Positions 24,801-36,800 of a stretch of 64,000 nucleotides of DNA are shown one piece after another. Origin of the DNA: Diadema setosum (taxonomy: Eukaryota > Echinodermata > Echinoidea > Diadematoida > Diadematidae); contig NC_092686.1 in assembly GCF_964275005.1 (NCBI RefSeq), positions 46,312,333 to 46,376,332 on the forward strand, written 5' to 3'. The notes below the pieces were generated by a model. That model was not told the DNA's origin. It saw only the letters and a program-made list of their open reading frames with translations, and searched no databases. Both the position numbers and the translations under genes were made by a program. Positions within the stretch are counted from its first letter, which is position 1, and the number at the start of each line of letters is the position of its first letter.

Positions 24801-27800
24801 TTTAGCATTGTTGACAATAAAAGACAAGGATTTTCCATTGTTCGGTGTATAAAACAAATACTGACTGCCCTATCAACCGTGTCACAGTGCCAATTCCAAC
24901 TGACGCCAATATCCACAAGAGAGCAGATGGTCACAGGTTGGGCAAGCTTCACTTTGGTATCCACTCCCTCAATCAGATTAGAACCATTTCATACTTACCT
25001 ATAGCTTTGAACAAGACATTGCTGATCCAGGCTAAGAGTGACAGTGTTATGAGGTCCCCTAGGCTGGCTGCTATAGGTGTGGCCACATTGTCTGGGTTGA
25101 TTTTGCACTTTCTTGATAAAAGGATGACACCCACCATAATACCCCCTGGGAGTAGATCAGGAAATACAGACAAATATTCACATGTAGGCAGGTGGGGGCA
25201 CAAAATGACATTAGAAGTCACATAATGGAAAGCTTTCTTAGAAGGCAGAAATGTTATCAAAGTATAGCCAAGGTATGGTCAAAATTACATGCATAAAGCC
25301 TCATATGCCAAAATTTTGGGCATTGCACATCATCATACATCTGTATGTAAGTGTAGTAATGGTCATCCAACACTTTTGCCACACAAGAGAGACAAAACAC
25401 ACCTCCCACTCATGCCCAAAGTCAGGGGACTGACATCTCAGTCCTCATCCACGCAATTAACTGCCTACTTGACAATCTAAATAGAGGACTTGCTGTCCTT
25501 ATCATGAAAGAACTACAAATCTGTCATGCACACACAACTATGGTTTACAATGTATGTACAATTGGATCTTTCATTTCATTTTCATTTCATTTCTATTTCA
25601 TTTCCACAAATACAAAACATTTACATACACATAATAACATAATAAAAACATAATTTACAAGCAAATAATAACACAATATGAATACAATGTAGTAACAAAG
25701 AACGGATCTTCGAACGGATCTTCTTCCACATGATACAGCCTTTATTGATAGTTCACAGGAACTTTTTTTGAAATAGAGCTGAGCAGCTAGTATCATAACT
25801 TTTTATAAAGTAGGTATGAATAATTTCTAACTTTCCATGGTTACTAGACGTGCAGTGAGGATGTTTGCAAAGGACTTCTTTTTTACCTTTATATGACTTC
25901 TGGGTCACAGGATATGTCTATAATTTGATTATGGTCAAGACAACCTTTGTGCCTTTCAGATTCTCTGTTGTCTTGCTAGGATGTGGTCATAACTAAGGTC
26001 AACTTCCTAACTCACATCACTTCCCTCCACCTCCCCCCCCCCCCCCCACCACTACCATCCCCATCATCCCTCCCTTTATCTGCCATAGGTCTAGGGACAC
26101 TCACCCAATATGGCACTAGCTAGAGAGGCAGTCACCATGCTGCTGGCACAGAGCAGCAGGGTGTGGTGAATGTTGAACTCCCCGTCTGGGATCCAGCCAA
26201 ATAGGACAGCCGCCACCGAAGCCAGGAATCCAACCACCAGAGCCTGGCACTAGATGAAATCAGAGCAACAGTGAAAACATATCTATCATATTAAAAAGAA
26301 TAGAAATGTTGCTATGACAACTGGTATGCCTTCACGATATTGCATTCTCTTAATAAGTCTACAGTAAATCCTCAAAATATTTGATTACAGTTTTACATGG
26401 CAGACCTTTTACCCTTGACCTTTGACCCCTCAGACCAAATCTTTTCCTATAGAATCATTGCGCAGTGAAGCATACATATACCAAGTTTCATGACACATGA
26501 ACCCTACTGAATAATCATATTCAAGGGTTCCAATCGACTATAGGAATGGCGCGCTCCCCACAACCCCAGTCTTGGCGTTGTCCGGCCTGTTCGCATGCAT
26601 CACTAACCACCAGCGGAGGTCTTTGGCATGCATTCGCTGTGTGCAAATAAGAATCGGGCTTCGGCAGACAGATACACAAACTGGTCAATTTTTGCTCCCT
26701 AATTCAGGGAGCAAAAATCAGTAACTCAAAGGGCTAATATAAGGATGCAAATCAGATCTCAAAAGGCCCACGGGCTGTCCACCTCAGCTGAGCTCCCTTC
26801 ATTTGCCTCCACTTGCTCACCATCATACAGCGAGAGGGCCTTGGCAAAAGGCGACTATAGTGTATGGCCCGAATTCTAAAAGCTGGAATAACTATTCCGC
26901 GGAATAGTTATTCCGGGGAATAAGTTATTCCACCTTTGAGAATAGATTCCGGGGAATACATCGCATCATTTTACGTCACGAGGGCCTGATTTGCATAAGA
27001 GGCGTAATAAATCGGCAGAATAAGCGGTGTAATAAAGTTATTCCACCTTTGAGAATTCGGGCCTATGAGTGTATGAAGTGAGTAACTCCCTAGGTATGGA
27101 GAAAGTATGGAGGAAGTTTAATTTCAGCAGTAAAAAGTTTAATTTTAGCATTTTATCCTGACCTTTGACCCCATGTCCCAAAACTTCCCATGAGAATCAC
27201 TGTAAGGCAATGCATGCATACAGTATATACCAAAAGAAACTTTGCGTTAAATTTACGTGTAACGCAAGCGCCGATCGGTACTGCGTTAATCTTTCTGCGT
27301 TACAAAATTAACGATCACCGTGCGTGAATGATTGTTACAGATCGTTACTGTGCGTGAATGATCGTTACTGTGCGTTACAGATCGTTACTGTGCGTTAATT
27401 TTTAGATCTTGCGTTAGCGGACTTGTCATGTGGACTGGAAAGAAATCTCGGAAATTGCGAGACTCGGAGATGCCTGTCGTTCTTTATATTTACTACGGAC
27501 AATTTCCTGCCGGCGGAGGGCATTAAAATAGCGATACAAATACCGAAAAGATTTTATAGTTGAGCAGAACTCCCCGGGCAATGTCGTATTGTCATGGTCG
27601 TCAAATTTGTACTCATGGGCGCAGTCAATGGAATCGGGCGAGCAAAAATGTCGAAGCCACCTTTTTCCCCAGAGCCAACATTTTCCATCGAACATTGAAC
27701 CCATGAAATCACGCATACGCAAGCCTAAAACTAACGACTGTTAACCGACTGTCTAACGTTAGCGATGTCACGATTTTTAACTGTCAGACACTTACTCAAT

Positions 27801-30800
27801 TCAGGAAGGTGCAAAAGTCCATTTATATTCCAATACACAACGTGTGTCTCGCTGAATAACTGGTGGTATTGTGTGGTGACAAAGCTGAGTATTTCGGCAG
27901 TAAAAGTAGCGGGCAGCAGAAGAAAATGTCTGCCACTTTCTGCTCGCATGTCAAGTGGTGGTGACTTGATAGGCACGCTTTCACATGAAAGTTTACCCAG
28001 AAACATGAAAAATCCCACGATGCCAAGGTGCCAGAGTGGGAATGGGGAGGGGTGGAGAGAGAGAGAGACCAATCAACAGAAGAAACCGCGCGTACTGGCG
28101 CATTCTCGGAGGTCATGAACAGTCTGGGGTCTTGGAGATGAATGTTTAATTAAAGATAGCTCTAGTCGAAGACCCAGGATTACAAACGTTGATTCTTTTT
28201 TTTTTCTCCTTTCATTTAACATGCCTTCACGTTTAGAAATGGTAGCACTCCTTAAAAAAACTCTCCTGCGATCTCCGTTTAAAACGTCAAACTTACCATG
28301 AAAGTGTTACTACGTGTAATACAATAGTTATATCTGTAAAACACAAATTTGACTACCAATGACAATAAAAAAATACTTGTATTTGTTTTGTGCGGAGATT
28401 TTTTGTCTTTATCCTGACTACTAGTAGTTCATATGAAATTTCTAATGTTTTTACGGCAGCATCAACAGCCTAAAATAAATTACTGAGAGATTTATAAATA
28501 ATGAAATTTTTGGCAACCATCCATTTGAACTTCAGGCATGAAAAGCTCCTGATATTCAGCAAAAACAACTCAACAGATCAGAGACAAGGTTCCTTCAAAT
28601 TTGAGAAGTAGCACGCAGATTTGCTGGGCGTGGTAAGGTCCATGCTTTGAGATCGTCACAATCGTGTTGTCACCAGGGAGGTGGAGTGTCTCTCTTCTAC
28701 CTCCCTGTTGTCACGGAGTATCGGGAAGTTGTCACAAACTCCAGGATCACCCCTCCCTGCCAACTCCATGTTGCTCCAAGGGAGGCGGGAAGATTCTCTT
28801 CCCACCTCTCCCCGACGTGCATCGTGAATGCGTGGCGTTTCTGGTCACCGTCCGTACCCGAGGCTGCTTTGTATTTGTCTTGGAATATTGATTCATTTCT
28901 TGTCATGACATGAGTGTAGTTATCGTTTTGCATGGCTATGTAAAAAATTGTGATACAACGTGTACTCAACTCGTCTTTGTGATTTTTTTTCTTTCAGTCC
29001 AAAAGGAAGACAAAATAGTATCATGACGTTTGCAATTGTTCGAAAGGTCTGCTTTTGATAACTCACAGACTATCAAATCACCCTTGTTTTTCCCGCTCCC
29101 AGGCCCTCTAATTGAGCAATCCACACGCGCGCGCAAATTCCTTTGCCATGTGGTTTTGCCAGCCAGCTGTCGGAATGTGCTTTGAAGTTACATTTCAGCC
29201 TGGCCTGGCTGGCATGAATGGGTGTCGAGTTTCAATCAATACCTACTGTTGTTTTATTCTTGTATTTGAACATGTCGTTTCACCTGACAACACACGGAGA
29301 TTGGGAAAGTTAGGGCTGAGAAGAGGTTTTTGTTGTGTGTTGCAACCTAATCCGGGCAATTAACCCCAGAGGGCAATACCCCCCCCCCCCCCTCCCCCGC
29401 TAAATACTGGTTAATGGTAAGGTTAGAGTAAAGATTAGGGTTAGGTTTAGGGCGAGGAGTTTGCGTTATGGTTAGGATTAGGGCCAGGGGAAGGGTCCGG
29501 GGTAATTGCCCAGGAAGAAAAGAGGGACATGCTTTTGTTCTTGGTCAAATCGATTTTCCTAGGCGATGTTGTGGAGCTAGAAAGGAACAAAACAAAAAAA
29601 GCAATTATGACGTCTGGCGTACTTCCGCGACGTCTTATTTTTCTTGCACTCTGAAATTTCCTATTGTTTGGCGTTATCAATGTCGTTAATTGTTTTATAG
29701 TTACCCTCTTTCGCATTATAAACTTAAAGTCCATAGAACATTCATACGCATTAAGATCACACTCGAAAAGCTATACTGGTGTATAGTTTGAACACAGCAA
29801 AATGAAATAACGAATATCCCGCAGATTTACCAAAATTATGCGTCATGTGGGTCCATTCATTTTCTTTCTTTTTTCTATCGTTTGTCTTCTTGTCGATGTG
29901 AAGGATATAGATTCAGGATATACTTTTCCTTTTCCCCTTTCGGCCCGGTGCGATTACTCCTGGTTTGACGTTTGAAATGAGAAAGTGGGAGCATTTGCAG
30001 ACATTGTAAACATCCGACATTTGTTTTAGCATCGTAAAGAGCCAAAAAATTACCGTTATTTATTTCTGGTGGAAATTCAAGCAATCATTCAACATTTACA
30101 AGTATTTTAACACCTTCCGGAGCCGAATGTTACCGTTAATCATTTTCAAATGTAAAACCAAGCAACCGACATTCGTTCTATCATCTTACGGACCTGAATA
30201 TCATCCTTATTCAAGAATTTCCGAACGTGAAAGCAAACATCCGCTCTTTATTTATCATCTAACTGAGCCGTTTGATACCGTTTATAATTTCCAAATGTAC
30301 AAGCAACAATCTGTTACTTATTTTAGCATCGTACGGAGCAGAATATTACCGTTATTCATCTCCAAATTCAAAAGCAAACACCCGACATTTACTTTATGAT
30401 TGAAGGAGAAGAATGTGGGTCTAGGGCAATTACCCCCTGGGCAATTACCCCGCACCCTTCCCCTGGCCCTTATCCTAATCCTAATCCTGACCCTAACCCT
30501 AACGCTAAACTAAACTCCTAACCCTAAACCTAACCCTAACCCTAATCTTTACTCTTACCTTACCACCAACCAGAAATTGGCCGGGGGGTAATTGCCCTCT
30601 GGGGGTAATTGCCCGGATACGGAAGAATGTTACTGCTGTCCACTTCCGAAAGTGAAATGAATCATCTGACATATGTCAGCATCGTACGGAGCCGAATGTT
30701 ATACTGTTTTTCACATTCAAACGTCATCCGACATTAAATTTACCATCAAACGCAACTGGATGTTATTGTTATTCATTTCGAAATGTTAAATTTATAGCAA

Positions 30801-33800
30801 ATGTCTGATATTCATTTTAGCATTTTAATTATGGAGCAGAATGTTACTGCTTGTCACTTCCGAACGTTCAAGCAATCTTTAATCATCTGACATTTATTTT
30901 GGCATCTTCCGAAGCCGAATGTTATTGAGCACTATTTACTTTCGAACGTAAAAGCGAACAATCGGCATTTCATCATCGTACGGAGCTGAATATCATTGTT
31001 ATTCATTTCCGAACGTCAAAGGGATCATTCGACATATATTTTAGTATCTTCCGCGCTGAATGTTATTGCCATTTACTTTTGAACGTAAAAGCGAACATCC
31101 AGCAATTATTTCATCATCGTACTGAGTTGAATACTATTGTTATTCATTTCCGAACGCCAAAGCAAACATTCAACATTTATTTTAGCATCTTCCGGAGCTG
31201 ATTGTTATTGCTATCTACTTTCGAACATAGAAGTAAACATCAAACATTTTTTATCATCATCGGACGGAGTTGAATATTATTGTTATTCATTTCCGAACGT
31301 CAAAGCAAACATTAACTTCACCATCAAACGCAGTTAAATGTTACTGTTATTCATTTCGAAATTTTAAAGCAAACATCCGACAGTTATTTACCATCGTATG
31401 GAGCAAAATATTACTGTTATTCACTTCCGAACGTAAAAACAATCATCTGACATATTTCAGCATCTTCTGGAGCCGAATGTTATTGCTATTCACTTTCGAA
31501 AGTAAAAGCAAACATCCAACATTTATCTCGTCGTTGTACGAAGTTTATTACTATTGTTATTCATTTCCGAACGCCAAAGGGATAATTCGACATTTACCTT
31601 AGCATCTTCCAGAGCTAAATATTATTATTATTTACTTTCGAACGTAAAAGTAAACTTCCGGCATTTATTTTATCATCGTATACGGAGTTGAAATTCATTA
31701 TCACTTATATCCGACCGTCAAAGCAAACATTCGACATTTATTTCAGCATCTTCCGGAGCCTTATTTTATCCCTATTGATTTCCGAACGCAAAATCAAATA
31801 TCTGACATTAATTTCAGCACAGTACGGAGCTGAATCTTACCATTATTCATTTCCAAAAGTATAAGCAAACATCCGACATTTATTCTTGTATAATACGGAG
31901 TCGAATATTACCGTTATTCATTTCCAAAATTACGAGCAAACATCTGACATTTATTCTAGCAGCTTACAGAGCCGATAGTTACCGCTGTTCATTTTCAAAA
32001 CTGAAGGCAAACATCCGGCTTTTTTGGTGGCCACGCGGCCCGGCGTGCGTTTTTGGTGACGCCGGTCGCAAATTAACCATTCGCGAAATCGTGATTCGAT
32101 TCGCGAAAAGACTCCGCTAAATCGCTACACTCGGCAGGGGCTACGTCGTCCTTTCACCAGGTCTCGTTACAAAACCAAAATCTCGTGGGTGTTCTTGCGT
32201 TACCTATCGTTAATTTTAACGAAACATCGTTAATTTGCGTTAGCGATCGTTACTCATCGTTACTCATCGTTACTACAAACGTTAATTTTCCCGATCGTTA
32301 CTTTGCGTTACTAACGATTCAGGTGAAACCGCTTGCGTTAATGAAACGTTACTGTTGATTAACGCAAAGTTTCTTTTGGTATATACTGTATGTACAAAAG
32401 TTTCATAAAGAAACTTAGAGCAGTTTCACATAACTGTTGACCTGGACCTAGAGACCTTAGATCTAACTCTCCCTAGAGAATGGTCATCTGGTAACACATG
32501 TATTCATTAAGTTTTATGAAAATACCTGCAGGCATTGCAGAGATGCTGGGAAAATAGTGAAATTTAAGAATTTGACCTTTGACCTTGAGCGTATGCCCCC
32601 ACAAGTTGATAGGAGCAGCTTTGTCCACTCATACGTACATGTATATGCCAAGTTCCATTTGTATGTACTCAAACGCTGTCCACAAAATCAACTTTGGACG
32701 GAAGGATGGACAGACAGACAACCAGAAAACATTTCCTCTGGTGACACTTCCTGGCAGAGGCATAAATAGTTTATTATCATCATTTCTCACATGTTGTGGT
32801 TTGGTCCTTAGTAAAGTGCTAAAAGGCTGTTTGATTAACAGATTATGTGATACTCTCACAAGCTGAAGTACCAGTAAATCTTATCGGGTAATGTTAAAGT
32901 ATTAGCTAAAGATGATATGCATTCACCCCATTATCTATGCTAGTACAACACCTTGAACCTAGTGCATAAATGCAGCTGAGCAGGAGAGTTGTAACATTAA
33001 ACTGCCTGCAACTGGGGCAGGTCAGGGTCTTAAGGGTTTACGGTGATTTTCAGTGTCCTTAATTAGAATAATGACCAGTGGGAAGACAGCTTAATTCATG
33101 TGACATGTGGGCACTCCTGACTAAGACAGACACATGAATTTTCATCCCAATTCAAAGAGGTTGAACCATTTCAAAAGAGGAAAACAAAGAGCATGAAAAC
33201 TTCTTTCTCATGAGATTGTTCTCCACTTACCTGTGTCAGCGCCATGTTTCCTATAATCATTTCCTGCAGCTTCTTTCTGTTGTCCATGATCCCAAGATTT
33301 GCCTGGAGTCAACACATAAATCAAGCACATTTGATCTGGTTTTGTATTTGAAAATGATGGAGAAATAGCTCCCTGGAACCAAATCCACTGCCCTAAATTC
33401 CTTGTCTACCACAGGTTTGATTAAGATGTTTATAAACTCCAACAACATAAAACCATCAGTATCTGACTCTTTTTCTTCATCACCACAAAAGTCGCACATT
33501 TCAACTGCTTGAGAAAAATCAATGAATACAGAGCATCAGTTTCAGCAATTTCATAATTTTGTGTTGGTACATTAGCATAAAATGTTTATACCATGGAAGG
33601 AAAAAACAGAAAAGCTATTTCTACAATAACACTTTACCTTTAGAATGCAGGCCAAACCTGCTTCAGCCATTTATAACAACTCACAAAGTACATTAATGTA
33701 TGTTCAATAGTTACCAAACCAAAAGGGAAAACTTACAAAGAGAGTTTTAAATCACAAGTGTAAAAATGACTGACACTTCAATCAATTAATCCCGTTAAGA

Positions 33801-36800
33801 TACCCTTGGGTTGACCATTCAGAGATCAATTTTGATTATCAGTGACAAATACAGAGAGATAAATCCACAATGTTGCTTCACATGAAACACCATCCCTACA
33901 CTTAGACAAGTGTGTACACCCTGTAGCTTCACTTTATACTAAATGTTTATTCAAGAAGCATCTGAACAACATACCAGTACTAATCTTTCAAAAAATGCAG
34001 AGCTATCACCTGCAAGCCCTTTGACATTTGGCAATGAGAACAAATACTCACTATAATCATGGACCTACTACACATAATGGACTATGAACGGAGGTCTTTT
34101 TTTGATCCCATCATCACCACTGCCACCTGATTATGTGCATCTTAAAGGGGATGGCTAGTAACTGATCAGTGGGAAACAGTGGGAATGCTGGGGGATGATT
34201 GTTCCAATCCTTGTGGGATTCATTCAAGAGTACATTATATATCTTTTGTTGTGTGAAAATTATTTGCTTCAGAATGGTCTCATATTCAAGTAATGTGCAG
34301 GTTAGCGTGCCTGGTCAGTGACGGGGCATTAAACTGCACATTACTTGAATATGAGACCATTCTGAAGCAAATAATTTTTACACAACAATTGTACTCTTAA
34401 ATGAATCCCACAAGGATTGGAACAATCATCCCCCAGCATTCCCACTGTTTCCCACTGATCAGTTACTAGCCATCCCCTTTAATGAGTACATTCAGGTGCT
34501 TGGATAATGGCAATTGTGCAATTGTGCATCGTCACTAACAAAAGAACCATTTCCCTCATTGCGGTCTTGTTTCGCTGATGTTGTGCCTTTTTCAGATGGA
34601 AATTGCTTTGAATGAATACAGATGATGAGGAGCAGCAAAACCTGAGAACATGGCAAATTTTGTGTCAAAAGATGGATAATTGCTGATTCGCACATTTTCG
34701 CACATGCACAAGACCTTGCCTAATGGCAAGATATACCTGTTCTCTACCATTACCATCCCTTTTTGCTCAGGAATAAGCTGGAGAAAAGTGAAATATTGAG
34801 ATCATAAATGACAATCATTCTGCCAAAATGTTAGCTTTCTTTTAAAAACTACCTGCTTCTCCCAAGCGCAATTGTTTGAGGCATGATTTCCTAACATATA
34901 CCACAACTGCACATTCACTTTACTCGATTTTTGTGAGTTATTTTCTTCTGCGCACATACACAGTTTTAGATTTCTCGAATCTCCGTCTTGTTCTTCTCCA
35001 GGCTTGTTGGCGGCGACGATCATAGGGATCAAAGCAGTGAAGCATGTTAAAAATGTCTTTGTGGCGCTTTTGAGATGTATAGGTGCATGAATTAATTAAC
35101 AATACGATGAATGTCCATATGTGTAGTAGGTCCATGCTATTATCTACTGTAGTACATTCATATCATTCTACTTCAAGAACAGTTCTGAGCAGAAAATATA
35201 TTGACACATTACACTAATGTTTAAGCCTGCATATATTACCATCATAGCTTTAGACTGTTCAGGCTGCATATAACGATATGATCATGGCTACAGATTGCTA
35301 TAGAAATGAGAAATGAGCAATCATCACTCTGAGAAGCAGACTTACCGCAGTTGATAACCTTGATGCCAGGGTCATTTCCAGGTTTCCTTTCAAGCCAAGT
35401 AGAGCAGGAACCAATATAAACACCTCTGTCACCTGGACAAATACAGCCCAGTGCTGAGAAACAGACAAAAGTGGGACAAAATATGAAATCAAGGGCAGAA
35501 AAATTAGGCTACAAGTACACAAACAAGTATGAGCTCCTTCAATTGGTTCTGTTGTTTGTTGTTTAGTTTTTTGCTTATTTATTTAGAAGATGTCCTGTGT
35601 GGACTTTGCTAATATGGACTCTTAGTCCACTGCATTTTATAAACTAAATGAGATAGTCTCACATAGTTTTCCCACCACACAATAGCACATACATTTAAAC
35701 ATAAGAATAGAAAGTAAGAGAGAGAGAGAAAAAAAAACTTGACTTCCAGAAAACATTATCAGTTACCCCTTTTCACTGTCTGGTTACATAAACTAGCTAT
35801 CATGAAAACAGGACACACGGTGTATTCACTGTCACAAAGAGATACTCTCACTCATACAGGATATTTGTTGATGAACACTTCAAATCATTATTTTCATGAT
35901 TTTTTTTTTTTCATCTACTAGAGATCCCAACATTTCACATTAAATGTCCTCTCTCAATGGTGCACATTATTGGTGCCGATAAGGGAATATGTGCCACAAT
36001 TTATTTATGAAAAACGGAGGCATAAAAAATACATTACAAAATTCATACATTGTTTATGCAAAGTCAATTGGTATACTGCATCATGCAGAGTAACAATTGA
36101 ATAATGTAAAGCAAGGTTCTACCAGGAAGTTTGTTGTTGTACAATGTATGTAGGCTTGTATATTGTCCATATGTGCAGAATCCTGGGACAAGTTCATTGA
36201 TTTGTAGACTGAATGCAACACGTGTCTACTCTCATACCATCAAAAGTACCAGTGTAAATGATTTTCAATATCTATCATTCCTAAAGGTAGGAGATACCTT
36301 TTACAGAACTCCCAAAATGCAGCAAAACATTAAATATGAACCTCAGGGGACTTGTATAGGCCACTGCTTAGAAATTTGGAAGTCAACAGTTATCTACAAT
36401 TTGAATAATGCACAAAACTCAACTACTCAGTAGTTCTGTGTGTCAGCCACACTTAAGCCTTTTTGTTGCAGTCTTCTTATTTTTTTATCTATAAACACAA
36501 ATCTAAAAGTATATGAGCTGATGTAATAACATATAGAGTGTGTGGCAAGAATGCATATAGAAATGTTTGTAAGTTTTGATGAATTTTATTCACAAAATAT
36601 ACATGATGGACACACATGCAGTGCATGGGTCTGCAAAGGTAGCCTAGTAATGTACTGGAATTTACGGTGAGCCCCGAAAAGAATTCAATTCAAAATCTAA
36701 CGGTCAATAAAATGTACTAAATGTTACCTTCCACTTTCAATACTTTATGGGAGTTTCTAAAATGATACTCTCTTCAACATCACTGTGTTTATACAACTCT

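Larger units (their letters stand above)
27221..32388. mobile_element. 5168-bp TA-flanked element with 30-bp perfect TIRs
   Basis: The left end (27221-27250, CAGTATATACCAAAAGAAAC then TTTGCGTTAA) is the exact reverse complement of 32359-32388, with TA on both sides (27219-27220, 32389-32390). Inside each end are clustered GATCGTTACTGTGCGTTA-type subterminal repeats, as expected for transposase binding sites. The middle holds about 2.1 kb of sequence with no recognised coding, two telomere-like MITEs, and a tandem array of about 70-bp units (30010-32010). CAG...CTG ends with TA duplication fit Tc1/mariner-pogo mechanics. No transposase was found, so it is non-autonomous. It lies in the SLC41A intron between exons 26249 and 33231. 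Confidence 0.8.
26385..32766. repeat. DR1-bearing repeat split by later insertions
   Basis: Outer repeat pieces lie at about 26385-26555, 27064-27218 and 32391-32766. They share the TTGACCTTTGACC motif (26416, 27159, 32573), the phrase ATACCAAGTTTCATG, and a right end with GGACAGACAGACAACC, GAAAACATTTCC and the hairpin-like TGGCAGAGGCATAAA. The same family, in the opposite orientation, is at 56027-56780. The 198-bp MITE at 26866 and the 5.2-kb element at 27221 interrupt it. Confidence 0.55.

Noticed and set aside
30127-31602. Open frames of 66-110 codons in the tandem array
   Set aside because: They recur with the unit period, encode low-complexity peptides and shift frame between units; the same happens in the inverted array at 51-52 kb.
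30010-32010. CRISPR-like repeat array
   Set aside because: Units are contiguous and diverge over their whole length, with no unique spacers; this is a eukaryotic locus and a satellite-type array.
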